The notes: a model not told the origin generated them from the sequence alone. A stretch of DNA of 64,000 bases from Pseudonocardia sp. HH130630-07 (GCF_001698125.1 NZ_CP013854.1:4278001-4342000), one strand, 5' to 3'; numbered from the stretch's first letter, positions 24,491 to 33,575 are shown. Translations and numbers: made by a program.

Positions 24491-25430
24491 GGCGTGTCTC
24501 CCAGATAGGCGGAGCGGGGTGCGCGATGCTTGATCGGTGCCGCGTACCGCTGTCCTGACTGATGCCCAGTGGGCCCGTCTGGCGCCGCTGTTGCCCTCCT
24601 CCGAGGGTCGTCGCGGGCGCCCGTTCCGCGATGACCGCCGGGTGCTCGAGGGGATCATCTACCGGTATCGGTGCGGGCTTCCCTGGCGCGACGTCCCAGC
24701 CGAGTTCGGGCCGTGGCAGACGTTGTGGAAGCGGCACCGCCGCTACAGCGGCGACGGCACCTGGGACCACATCCTGGCTGCTCTTCTGGTCGAGGCCGAC
24801 GCCGCCGAGGTGCTCGGGTGGGCGGTCAGCGTGGACTCCACGATCATCCGTGCCCACCAGCACGCCGCGACCCTCAAGCGCGACACAGGGGGCCGGATCG
24901 AACTACACGAATCTGCTCGCCGAACCAGCAGATCACGCGCTGGGACGGTCCCGCGGAGGGCTGTCGACGAAGATCCACCAGCTCGTTGACGGGCACGGCC
25001 GCCCGCTGGTGGTCCTCCTCGGCCCCGGCCAGGGCGGCGACTCGCCAATGTTTCCGCACCTGATGGCGCGCCTGAGCATCGCCCGACCGGGCCCGGGACG
25101 ACCCCGGACCCGGCCTGAACGCGTGCGCGCGGACAAGGCCTACTCCTCACGCGCGATCCGCCGGCACCTGCGCGAGCGCCGGATCATCGCTGTCATTCCG
25201 GAGCCCTCTGACCAGCAGGGACACCGCAAACGACGGGGCTCACGCGGCGGCCGACCGCCCGCATTCGATCCGGTCGACTACCGAAACCGCAACGTCGTCG
25301 AGTGCGGGTTCTGCCACGTCAAGCAGTGGCGCGGGCTGGCCACCCGTTACGACAAGCTCGCCCTGACCTTCCGCGGCGGCGCCGTCCTGAAGGCGATCGT
25401 CACCTGGCTCCGCGCATTGGGAGACACACC
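24491..25430 (+). mobile_element. IS5-type insertion sequence, copy 3 (940 bp)
   Basis: Inverted relative to copies 1 and 2; CTAG at 24487-24490 and 25431-25434. Private changes include Cys for Arg after NVVE in the second frame. At several positions where copies 2 and 3 differ, copy 3 agrees with copy 1. Confidence 0.95.
24537..24989 (+). CDS. IS5-type transposase, first frame (copy 3)
   Basis: 150 residues with LLVEADAAEVLGWAVSVDST and the same frameshift point after RDTGG as the other copies. Confidence 0.85.
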   Translation: MPRTAVLTDAQWARLAPLLPSSEGRRGRPFRDDRRVLEGIIYRYRCGLPWRDVPAEFGPWQTLWKRHRRYSGDGTWDHILAALLVEADAAEVLGWAVSVDSTIIRAHQHAATLKRDTGGRIELHESARRTSRSRAGTVPRRAVDEDPPAR

Positions 25431-25434
25431 CTAG
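24850..25434 (+). CDS. IS5-type transposase, second frame (copy 3)
   Basis: Second half of the DDE domain with VRADKAYSS and NVVECGFCHVKQW, where the residue after the catalytic Glu is Cys rather than Arg. Stop TAG supplied by the flanking CTAG, as in the other copies. Confidence 0.8.
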   Translation: MPTSTPRPSSATQGAGSNYTNLLAEPADHALGRSRGGLSTKIHQLVDGHGRPLVVLLGPGQGGDSPMFPHLMARLSIARPGPGRPRTRPERVRADKAYSSRAIRRHLRERRIIAVIPEPSDQQGHRKRRGSRGGRPPAFDPVDYRNRNVVECGFCHVKQWRGLATRYDKLALTFRGGAVLKAIVTWLRALGDTP

Positions 25435-25443
25435 GCTGGCCGG

Positions 25444-26010
25444 ATGGGACGATGGCCGGCCGGGGCGCAGGAACGGTTGCAGGACGCCGCGATCGCGTTG
25501 TTCGCCGAGCGCGGCTACGAGCGCACCACCGTCGCGGACATCGCCGGTGGCGCCGGCCTGACCGAGCGCAGCTTCTACAACCACTTCTCCGACAAGCGCG
25601 AGGTGCTCTTCCCCGACCAGGACGGGTTCATTGCCGGTCTCGCGGCCGCCGTGACGGCCGCACCCCCGGAGCGCGGACCGCTCGACGCGATCACCGACGC
25701 CCTCCTGTCCACCGCGGACTGGTTCGACGAGCGCCGGGAGGCGGCGGGCCGGCGTCGGCGGATCCTGGACAGCCGCGCCGAACTGCAGGAACGTGAACAC
25801 GCCAAGATGGCTGCGCTCGACACGGCGCTCGCGGGGGCGCTGCGCGCACGGGGGCTCGCGGACCCGTCCGCGGCGCTGACCGCCACCGCCGCGGTCGCCG
25901 CGTACCGGCTCGCCACCGAGACCTGGCTGGCCGATCCGCAGCGCCGCACGCTCGGGCACCACCTGCGGGCCGGGGTGGCGGACCTGCGCCGCGCCGCGCA
26001 GGCGTGGTGA
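25444..26010 (+). CDS. TetR-family regulator
   Basis: 188 residues. TetR_N helix-turn-helix in residues 8-55 (RLQDAAIALFAERGYERTT; GLTERSFYNHFSDKREVLF), with an all-helical ligand domain after it. ATG at 25444 lies 9 bp after the palindrome's outer CTAG, so its promoter was displaced or replaced by the insertion. Followed 95 bp later by the SplB-like gene; target unknown. Confidence 0.92.
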   Translation: MGRWPAGAQERLQDAAIALFAERGYERTTVADIAGGAGLTERSFYNHFSDKREVLFPDQDGFIAGLAAAVTAAPPERGPLDAITDALLSTADWFDERREAAGRRRRILDSRAELQEREHAKMAALDTALAGALRARGLADPSAALTATAAVAAYRLATETWLADPQRRTLGHHLRAGVADLRRAAQAW

Positions 26011-26105
26011 GGCGGTCCCGGCCGGTCGCCGGTCCTGCGGCGCCGCGTGCCGAGCGGGCGGGCCCGGAGGCGGTTGGGACCCGTGGGACCGGGGAAGGGG
26101 CCGGC

Positions 26106-27182
26106 ATGTCCTCCCCGCCGTCGCTGGACCGTCTCCTTCAGGTGCGCACCGTCTACGCCGAACCCGAGGCGATCGCGTCGCCCCGCGGGCGCGCCGTCCT
26201 GGACCGGTTCCCGGGTGCCGAGGTGATCGAGGTCGGATCGCACTGGCAGATCCCGGAACTGCACGGCAACGCCGGCAACGTCGCCCGCTGGGTGCGGGTG
26301 AAGACCGAGAACCTCGTGCTCGGCGTGAAGAAGTCGCTGACGGCCCGCCCGAACGGCCGCTCCACCGACTTCGTCGCCCCGTCCACGTCCAACGGCTGCG
26401 CGATGGCCTGCGCGTACTGCTATGTGCCGCGCCGCAAGGGCTACGCGAACCCGATCACGGTGTTCACCAACATCGAGCGCATCACGAAGTACCTGCGCGG
26501 CCACGTCTCCCGGCAGGGGCCCAAGACCGAGCCCAACCAGGTCGATCCGCACGCCTGGGTCTACGACATCGGGGAGAACTCCGACGTCGCCGTCGACGCG
26601 CTCATCAGCGACAACGTGGCCGATCTCGTGGCGACGTTCCGCGATCTGCCCACGGCCAAGGCCAGCTTCGCCACCAAGTACGTCAACCGCGAGCTGCTGG
26701 ACCTCGACCCGCAGGGCCGGACCCGGATCCGCTTCTCGCTGATGCCCGAGCGCGACGCGAGGCTGCTCGACATCCGGACCAGCCCGGTGCCGGAGCGGAT
26801 CGCCGCGATCGACGACTTCGTCGCCGCCGGGTACGAGGTCCATCTCAACCTGTCCCCGGTCGTCCTGCGCCCGGGGTGGGAGGACGACCGGGCGGAGCTG
26901 CTGACCCGGCTCGACGACGGCACCGGGCCCGCGTTCCGGGCGCAGGCCGCGGCCGAGGTGATCATGCTGACCCACAACCGGGACCTGCACGAGGTCAACC
27001 TCGGCTGGCACCCCCGCGCCGAGGACGTCCTGTGGCGGCCGGGCATGCAGCAGGCCAAGCGGAGCCAGAACGGGATGTGGAACGTCCGGTACCACAACGA
27101 CGTCAAACGCGAGGGCGTCGAGACGCTCACCGGGCTGATCGCCCGGCACGCTCCGTGGCTGCGGGTCCGGTACGCGTTCTGA
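26106..27182 (+). CDS. Spore-photoproduct-lyase-family radical SAM protein
   Basis: 358 residues. The SPL-family cluster motif Cys-x3-Cys-x2-Cys appears as NGCAMACAYCYVPRRKGY (about residues 98-115). Also YDIGENSDVAVDALI, ATKYVNRELLDL, RFSLMPERDARLLDI, EVHLNLSPVVLRPGWEDD and the C-terminal RYHNDVKREGVETL. SPL repairs the spore photoproduct thymine dimer in Bacillus; actinobacterial homologues are widespread in organisms without endospores, so the reaction here may differ. Confidence 0.85.
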   Translation: MSSPPSLDRLLQVRTVYAEPEAIASPRGRAVLDRFPGAEVIEVGSHWQIPELHGNAGNVARWVRVKTENLVLGVKKSLTARPNGRSTDFVAPSTSNGCAMACAYCYVPRRKGYANPITVFTNIERITKYLRGHVSRQGPKTEPNQVDPHAWVYDIGENSDVAVDALISDNVADLVATFRDLPTAKASFATKYVNRELLDLDPQGRTRIRFSLMPERDARLLDIRTSPVPERIAAIDDFVAAGYEVHLNLSPVVLRPGWEDDRAELLTRLDDGTGPAFRAQAAAEVIMLTHNRDLHEVNLGWHPRAEDVLWRPGMQQAKRSQNGMWNVRYHNDVKREGVETLTGLIARHAPWLRVRYAF

Positions 27183-27197
27183 GCATCCGGGCGCCGG

Positions 27198-27704
27198 TCA
27201 GTCCAGTGGCTTGGCCATCTGCTGGGCGGTGACCGCGTAGCCGCGGCTCTCGTACAGGGCGATCGCCGCGGCGTTGTGCCCGAGGACGTTGAGCCCCAGC
27301 CGGGCGGCCCCGGCCCGGCGCGCCCTCGCCTCCGCCCCGGCCAGGATCGCGCGGGCGTACCCGCTGCGCCGGAACGGTTCCTCGACGCGGACGTCGTATA
27401 TCCAGGCGATCTCGCCGGAGCCGGTCTGCGGCTCGTGCCGGCCGAGCCACAGCTGCCCCACGGTGCGGCCCCGCGCGTTCTCGGCGACGAGGTGCTCGTG
27501 CCCGGCCGTCTCCCGGCCGTGCGGGAGGAGCCGTTCGTGATCGGCGTGCGCCTTGGCCCGGGCCGCGTGCGGGGCCAGCGCCACGGTCAGCGCCGCCACG
27601 CGTTCGCGCAGCTGGCGGCCGATGTAGACGTCGAACTCGGCGGGTGTCATCGCGCGCAGGACGACCGCGGGCTGCGCCGCGCCCGCTCCCCGGGTGCCCG
27701 GCAC
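27198..27704 (-). CDS. GNAT-family N-acetyltransferase
   Basis: 168 residues (a start about 14 codons later, at VVLRAMTPAEF, is also possible). GNAT acetyl-CoA motif A: VEEPFRRSGYARAILAGAE, then LNVLGHNAAAIALYESRGY. Lies 7 bp after the FAD monooxygenase, apparently co-transcribed with it. Acceptor substrate unknown; an antibiotic- or small-molecule-modifying role with the monooxygenase is only speculation. Confidence 0.88.
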   Translation of the reverse strand: MPGTRGAGAAQPAVVLRAMTPAEFDVYIGRQLRERVAALTVALAPHAARAKAHADHERLLPHGRETAGHEHLVAENARGRTVGQLWLGRHEPQTGSGEIAWIYDVRVEEPFRRSGYARAILAGAEARARRAGAARLGLNVLGHNAAAIALYESRGYAVTAQQMAKPLD

Positions 27705-27711
27705 GGCCGGG

Positions 27712-28935
27712 TCAGGCCGGCGCGACCGGGCGCAGCGGCGCCGGGTAGTGCGGCAGCTCGGTCATGATCGAGGGCATCCGGCTCGCCCGCCCGGTGATCC
27801 GCCCGAGCTTGCTCATGATCGGCGCGGCGGCCCGGAGCGCGGTGCGCTGCACCGCCAGGCCCGCCGCGCTGCGGGGGTTCATCGCCCGGATCGCCGACGG
27901 CCGGACGTCCTGAGCCCAGTCGACGTACGGTCGCATCCGCTCCTCGTAACGGGCCAGCGCCGCCGCAGTCTTCGCGGTGGCGTCGCCGTCGGCACCGGCC
28001 AGCTCCCCGGCCAGCACGTACGCCCCGACCAGGGCCAGGCTGGTACCGGTGCCGAACGGCCCGGCGGACCACGCGGCGTCGCCCAGCAGCACGACCCGGC
28101 CGTGGTTCCAGCGGGTCAGCCTGGCCTGGGCGATCGCGTCGAAGTACATCGGCGCGTCGTCGAGGGCGTCGAGGATCCGCCGGGTCTGCCACCCGGCGTC
28201 GGCGAACGTGCGGCGCAGGATCGTGACCTGGTCGGCGCGATCGAGGGTCTCCAGGCCCCGCACGTCGGTGAGGTGGTTGAGCATCGCCCGGGTGGTGCCC
28301 CGGTTGTCCGGGCGCAGCCCGACCGAGCGCGACCCGCTCGCGCCGTACCAGCGCCACCACTGGTCGTCGTCGGCGGTGCGGGGGATCGTCAGGTGCGCGA
28401 CGAACATGCCCAGCTCGTCCAGCCCGACCTCGCCGAAGACCAGACCGCGGGTGCGTGACCGGGTGCCCTCGGCGACCACCACGACGTCGGCCTCGATCTG
28501 CTCGCCGTCGTGCAGGGTCGCCGTGACGTGGTCCCCGTGCTCGGTCAGCTCCCGGATCTGCTGGTCGAAGCGATAGTCGGTGGACGCGCGGGTGTGCTCG
28601 TAGAGGATGCGGGACAGCTCCCCGCGCAGGATCTCCATCTCCGCGGTGGCGCCGTCGGTACCACCGGTGCCGGCCGGGAACTCGGCGACCACGGCGCCCG
28701 CCCCGTCCACGAAGCGCAGCCCGACCTCGCCGGTCCCGGCGGCGAGCGCCTCGGTCTCCAGCCCCATCCGCCGCAGGACCTCCCGTGCGGAACCCCGGAC
28801 GTCGATGTTCTGGCCCTCGTCGCGCAACCGCGGCGCCCGCTCGACGACGGTGGTGCGCCAGCCCCGCGCGTGCAGTTGGTGGGCGAGGGCGGGGCCGGCG
28901 ATGCTGGCTCCGGAGATCAGGGCGTGACGGGGCAC
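27712..28935 (-). CDS. FAD-dependent monooxygenase (PHBH/TetX-like)
   Basis: 407 residues. N-terminal FAD-binding dinucleotide fold ISGASIAGPALAHQLHARGW, a conserved VVVAEGTRSRTR segment, and the second FAD motif RVVLLGDAAWSAGPFGTGTSLA (here RVVLLGDAAWSAGPFGTG). This is the class A flavin hydroxylase fold of aromatic hydroxylases and TetX-type drug-modifying enzymes. Substrate unknown. Forms a two-gene unit with the downstream GNAT, convergent with the SplB-like gene. Confidence 0.9.
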   Translation of the reverse strand: MPRHALISGASIAGPALAHQLHARGWRTTVVERAPRLRDEGQNIDVRGSAREVLRRMGLETEALAAGTGEVGLRFVDGAGAVVAEFPAGTGGTDGATAEMEILRGELSRILYEHTRASTDYRFDQQIRELTEHGDHVTATLHDGEQIEADVVVVAEGTRSRTRGLVFGEVGLDELGMFVAHLTIPRTADDDQWWRWYGASGSRSVGLRPDNRGTTRAMLNHLTDVRGLETLDRADQVTILRRTFADAGWQTRRILDALDDAPMYFDAIAQARLTRWNHGRVVLLGDAAWSAGPFGTGTSLALVGAYVLAGELAGADGDATAKTAAALARYEERMRPYVDWAQDVRPSAIRAMNPRSAAGLAVQRTALRAAAPIMSKLGRITGRASRMPSIMTELPHYPAPLRPVAPA

Positions 28936-29133
28936 GGGTGTCCTTTCGCAGGGAATTCCAGGCTATCCCCGATCGGGTTCCCGTTCGCCCGATAATCGAA
29001 CCCGCACAATGGCCGGAATGACCGTTCCCGGCGGGAATGCGCCTACCGGGCGATCCGCCCGCCCGCGTCCGTGCGGCCGCCGCCGGACCCGGCGGTACCC
29101 TGCACGTTCCCCACCGACCGGAGAGCGCTCCCC

Positions 29134-32100
29134 GTGCACCTCAAGACGCTGACGATGAAGGGCTTCAAGTCCTTCGCCTCGGCCACCACGCTGCGCCTGG
29201 AACCGGGGATCACCTGCGTCGTCGGGCCGAACGGCTCCGGCAAGTCCAACGTCGTCGACGCGATCAGCTGGGTGCTCGGTGAGCAGGGCGCCAAGGCGCT
29301 GCGCGGCGGCAAGATGGAGGACGTCATCTTCGCCGGCACCTCCGGGCGCGGAGCGCTGGGCCGCGCCGAGGTGACGCTGACGATCGACAACTCCGACGGG
29401 GCCCTGCCGATCGACTACTCCGAGGTCTCGGTGACCCGCCGGATGTTCCGCGACGGCGCCGGGGAGTACGAGATCAACGGGTCCCGGGCCCGGCTGCTCG
29501 ACGTGCAGGAGCTGCTCTCGGACTCGGGCATCGGCCGGGAGATGCACGTGATCGTCGGGCAGGGGCAGCTCGACGGGGTGCTGCAGTCCAAGCCCGAGGA
29601 CCGGCGCTCCTACATCGAGGAGGCCGCCGGGGTCCTCAAGCACCGCAAGCGCAAGGAGAAGGCGCTGCGGAAGCTGGACGCGATGCAGGCCAACCTGACC
29701 CGGCTCACCGACCTCACCGCCGAGCTGCGCCGCCAGCTCAAGCCCCTGGGCCGCCAGGCCGAGATCGCCCGCAAGGCCCAGTCCGTGCAGAGCGAGCTGC
29801 GCGACGCGCGGCTCCGGCTCGCCGCCGACGACCTGGTGACGCTGCAGGAGGAGATCACCCGGGAGGAGGCGTCCCAGGACCAGGCCCGGCAGCGGCGCGC
29901 CGAGGTCGAGGAGCAGCTGGAGGCGGCCCGGGAACGCCAGCAGGAGCTGGAGACCGCGCTCGCCGCGGACGCGCCGCGGCTGCAGACCGCGCAGGACACC
30001 TGGTACCAGCTCTCCGCGCTGGCCGAGCGGCTGCGCGGCACCGTCCGCCTGGCCGAGGAGCGGGTCCGGCACCTGACCTCCTCCGGCGCGGTGGGGCACA
30101 CCCCCGGCCGGGACCCGGACGAGACCGAGGCCGAGGCCGAGGTGATCGCCGAGCAGGAGGAGGAGCTGGTCGCGGGCGTCGACGAGGCCCGGCGCCGGCT
30201 CGACGAGGTCGTCACCGAGAAGGCCGAGCGGGAACGGACGCTGGTCGCCGCGGAGCGCGAGCACCTCGCCGCCGTCCGGGCGATCGCCGACCGCCGGGCC
30301 GGGATCGCGACGCTCGCCGGCAAGGCCGACGCGCTGCGGTCCGGGGTGGCGGCGACCGCGGAGGAGATCGAGCGGCTGTCCGAGGCGCTGGCCGAGGCGA
30401 CCGCGCGCACCGAGCAGGCCGATGCCGAGCTGCTCTCCGCCCGCGACGGCCTCGGGCCCGAGGCGTCCGAGGACGCCGGGGACGCGTCCGCCGGGCGGGT
30501 CGAGCAGGCCGAGACCGCGCACCGGGCGGCAGCCGACCGGGTCGCCGAGCTGGGCCGCGCGGAGCGCGACGCCGAGCAGCGCCGCGCGCACTGGCGGGCC
30601 CGGGTGGAGGCGTTGCAGGTCGGGCTCGTCCGGCGCGACGGCACCGGTGCGCTGCTCGACTCCGGGACGGAGAACGACGTGCTGGGCGCCGTCGCCGAGC
30701 TGGTCGAGGTGCAGCCGGACGCCCGCGCCGCGGTCGCGGCCGCGCTCGGGGAGGTCGCCGAGGGCGTCGCCGTGGCGTCGGTCTCCGCGGCGGCCGGGGC
30801 GCTGCGCTCGCTGCGCGACGGCGACGCGGGACGGGCCGCGCTGCTCGTCGCCGGGGTCTCCGCGGCCACCGGTGCGCCGGTCCCGGTCGCCGTGCCCGAC
30901 ACCGACCCGCCGGCCGGCCGGTGGGCCGCCGCGCTCGTGACCGCCCCGCCCGCGCTGGGTGCGGCGCTGGCCGCACTGCTGCGCGACGTCGTCGTCGTGG
31001 CGGATCTGGACACCGCGGCGACCGCGCTCGCGGCGCGGCCGGACCTCACCGCCGTCACCACCGACGGGGACCTGCTCACCGCGCACGTCGCCCGTGGCGG
31101 CGCCGGGGCCGGTGAGGGTGCGCTGCAGCTGCAGGCCGCCGTCGACGACGCCGTGACCGAGCGGGACGCCGTGGACGCCGAGCTGGAGTCGCTGCGTCCC
31201 ACCCTCGAGGGCGCCCGCGCCGAGGAGGAGGCCCGCGGTACCGATCTGACCGCCGCCCGGACCGCGGTCGCCGACGCCGACCGGCGCCGGGCCGCGGCCG
31301 CCGCGCAGCTGGGGCGCCTGGAGCAGGTCGTCGCGTCCGCCACGGCCGAGGCGCAGCGGCTGCGGGAGCGCCGGGACGGGGTCGAGGCCCGCCGCTCGGA
31401 GTCGCTGATCGCGCTGGAGGCCGCCGAGCACCAGCTCTCGCTCGCCTCCGACGCCCCCACCGACGAGGAGCCGGACACCGAGCTGCGCGACGAGGCCGCC
31501 GAGCGGGTCGAGGAGGTCCGCTCCGAGGAGGTCGAGTGCCGGCTCGCGCTGCGCACCGCAGAGGAGCGGGCCCGCGCGATCGCCGGTCGCGCCGAGACCC
31601 TGCGCCGCCAGGCGCACGCCGAGCGCCAGGCCCGGTCCCGGGCCGCCGCCGCGGCCGCGGAGCGGGAACGCGCCTCGGAGATCGCGCGGCTGGTCGTCGA
31701 CGCCGGTGGCACGGCGTGCGAGCGGATCGAGCTGTCGCTGGCCGTCGCGACCATCGAGCGCGACGAGGTGCACGCCGCGCGGGCCGAGCGCGAGCGCGCG
31801 CACCACGAGGCCCGGGAGGCCACGACCCGGCTGACCGGGCTGCTGGAGAAGCTCACCGACGCCGTGCACCGCGACGAGATGGTCCGCCAGCAGACCCGGA
31901 TGCGTCTCGACCAGCTGACCGAGAAGATCCTCGCCGACCACGGGATCGGCGGCGACGAGCTGGTCGCCGAGTACGGGCCGGACGTGCCGGTGCCGCCGTC
32001 GGAGGCCGACGTCGCGGAGTACGAGGCCGCGAAGGAACGCGGCGAGCAGGTGTCCGCACCGCCGGCCGTGCCGTTCGACCGGGGGACCCAGGAGCGGCGC

Positions 32101-32733
32101 CGGAAACGGGCCGAGAAGGACCTGTCGCTGCTCGGCAAGGTCAACCCGCTGGCGCTGGAGGAGTTCGCCGCGCTGGAGGAGCGCTACCGCTTCCTGTCCA
32201 CCCAGCTGGAGGACCTGAAGAACACGCGGCGCGACCTGCTCGTCGTGGTCCGCGAGGTCGACGACAAGATCCTCGAGGTCTTCACGACGGCCTACCACGA
32301 CGTGGCCGCCGAGTTCGAGACCGTGTTCGCGACGCTGTTCCCCGGTGGTGACGGCCGGCTCGTCCTCACCGATCCCGACGACATGCTGACCACCGGCATC
32401 GAGGTGGAGGCCCGGCCGCCGGGGAAGAAGGTCAAGCGGCTGTCGCTGCTGTCCGGCGGGGAGCGGTCGCTCACCGCGATGGCGTTGCTGGTGGCGATCT
32501 TCCGGGCCCGGCCGTCGCCGTTCTACGTGCTCGACGAGATCGAGGCCGCCCTCGACGACGTCAACCTGCGCCGGCTGATCTCGCTGATGGAGGAGCTGCG
32601 GGCGAACAGCCAGCTCATCGTCATCACCCACCAGAAGCCGACGATGGAGGTCGCGGACGCGCTCTACGGCGTCTCGATGCGGGGGGACGGGATCACCCAG
32701 GTGATCTCGCAGCGGCTGCGCCCCGCGTCGTAG
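29134..32733 (+). CDS. smc: Chromosome segregation protein SMC
   Basis: 1199 residues from GTG (HLKTLTMKGFKSFAS follows). Walker A GPNGSGKSN near residue 32, two long coiled coils, a hinge around residues 500-650 (LLDSGTENDVLGAVAELV), the ABC signature LSGGERSLTAMALL near 1105 and Walker B FYVLDEIEAALDD near 1130. Normal length for bacterial SMC, the condensin ATPase that organises and segregates the chromosome with ScpA/B. The GTG was chosen as the conserved N-terminus; the frame continues upstream. FtsY lies downstream, as is typical. Confidence 0.97.
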   Translation: MHLKTLTMKGFKSFASATTLRLEPGITCVVGPNGSGKSNVVDAISWVLGEQGAKALRGGKMEDVIFAGTSGRGALGRAEVTLTIDNSDGALPIDYSEVSVTRRMFRDGAGEYEINGSRARLLDVQELLSDSGIGREMHVIVGQGQLDGVLQSKPEDRRSYIEEAAGVLKHRKRKEKALRKLDAMQANLTRLTDLTAELRRQLKPLGRQAEIARKAQSVQSELRDARLRLAADDLVTLQEEITREEASQDQARQRRAEVEEQLEAARERQQELETALAADAPRLQTAQDTWYQLSALAERLRGTVRLAEERVRHLTSSGAVGHTPGRDPDETEAEAEVIAEQEEELVAGVDEARRRLDEVVTEKAERERTLVAAEREHLAAVRAIADRRAGIATLAGKADALRSGVAATAEEIERLSEALAEATARTEQADAELLSARDGLGPEASEDAGDASAGRVEQAETAHRAAADRVAELGRAERDAEQRRAHWRARVEALQVGLVRRDGTGALLDSGTENDVLGAVAELVEVQPDARAAVAAALGEVAEGVAVASVSAAAGALRSLRDGDAGRAALLVAGVSAATGAPVPVAVPDTDPPAGRWAAALVTAPPALGAALAALLRDVVVVADLDTAATALAARPDLTAVTTDGDLLTAHVARGGAGAGEGALQLQAAVDDAVTERDAVDAELESLRPTLEGARAEEEARGTDLTAARTAVADADRRRAAAAAQLGRLEQVVASATAEAQRLRERRDGVEARRSESLIALEAAEHQLSLASDAPTDEEPDTELRDEAAERVEEVRSEEVECRLALRTAEERARAIAGRAETLRRQAHAERQARSRAAAAAAERERASEIARLVVDAGGTACERIELSLAVATIERDEVHAARAERERAHHEAREATTRLTGLLEKLTDAVHRDEMVRQQTRMRLDQLTEKILADHGIGGDELVAEYGPDVPVPPSEADVAEYEAAKERGEQVSAPPAVPFDRGTQERRRKRAEKDLSLLGKVNPLALEEFAALEERYRFLSTQLEDLKNTRRDLLVVVREVDDKILEVFTTAYHDVAAEFETVFATLFPGGDGRLVLTDPDDMLTTGIEVEARPPGKKVKRLSLLSGGERSLTAMALLVAIFRARPSPFYVLDEIEAALDDVNLRRLISLMEELRANSQLIVITHQKPTMEVADALYGVSMRGDGITQVISQRLRPAS

Positions 32734-32962
32734 ACGTCTGCACATCGCGGCCGTTGGTCGCTTGTTCTACGCGCGGGCGGTTTTCCCGGTTAGCCCGTGG
32801 TCGGTTGCTGATCTCGATACGGTGCGCTCTGCACGTCCACCATTCGATGTCGACTGCAATGGTCGGTAGACCGGAATTCAAGTAGCTCCGGGTTGACGGC
32901 GGCTGTCCAGGCCATCGTGCTCGAAGCTGCTTCCGGTCGTCACGGGAAAGAATCCGATACCG

Positions 32963-33575
32963 GTGACCACTCGAGAGAGCAGAGCTTTCGCATCATCCAT
33001 CAAGACCGCGTTGGCCGTCATGGTCCTCGTAGCCGGCGCCGGTTCCGCGGGTCCGTCGGCTGAGACCCGACCCCCGAGCCCGGCAGACGGCACGATCGCT
33101 GTCGAGGCGATCTCGATGACGACGCGCCCTTCGGGCTATGTGCGTGCGGAGTCCATGGAGCAGGCGAACGATCCTGGACGCCCTTGAGTCATCTGGAGCG
33201 TCGGAATCGGCGGCCGTCGTCGCTGCCGGTGTCACGTTCGGCCCGTGCACCCTCGAGCCCACTCGCATCTACATGCGCACCTCGGGAGGACTGGGGGCGA
33301 AGCCGTACACCGTGTGTGATGTTCCGGTGACTTCCATCAGGCAGGGCACCGATCTGCGGTATAAGTGGGGTCCGTGGTGGCGGACGGCCGCGAGCTACCC
33401 GGGTCACGGGAATCAGAGTCAGGCCCGGTATGAGCAGCGTAACGTCCAGTGGGCCTGCCAGGGCTCGGCGTCGACGACCTGGGCAGGCACGACGGTCGGT
33501 ACCATTGTCTACGGTGGTGAGACATTCTATGCGCGGGTTTACCAGGTTCCGACAGAGCAGAGCTGTGGAGCGTGA
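32963..33575 (+). pseudogene. Small secreted protein gene, frameshifted
   Basis: From GTG 32963 the first frame encodes a signal peptide (SSIKTALAVMVLVAGAGSAGPSA) and runs to a stop near 33187. The likely mature domain is in the next frame to 33575: GPCTLEPTRIYMRTSGG, GAKPYTVCDVPVTSI, DLRYKWGPWWRTAASYPG, GTIVYGGETFYARVYQ and a final Cys. Four cysteines could form disulfides. The two parts together look like one actinobacterial secreted hypothetical of about 200 residues; the break lies between about 33138 and 33187. If the second frame is used alone (ATG 33138) it has no export signal. Confidence 0.6.

Larger units (their letters stand above)
19395..25434. repeat. 6-kb near-perfect palindrome of paired IS elements
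   Basis: Arms 19395-21871 and 22958-25434 (2477 bp each) are mirror images: any position i pairs with 44829 minus i. Each arm holds CTAG, an IS5-type element, CTAG, an IS110 element and about 330 bp of noncoding sequence. The 1086-bp centre carries an IS481 transposase. The only arm differences noticed (at least five) are in the IS5 elements. The outermost CTAGs look like a target duplication of the whole unit. Confidence 0.95.

Noticed and set aside
28963..32745. 1260-codon minus-strand open frame opposite smc
   Set aside because: Antisense shadow of smc with composition driven by its GC-rich codons; no domain and no ribosome binding site.
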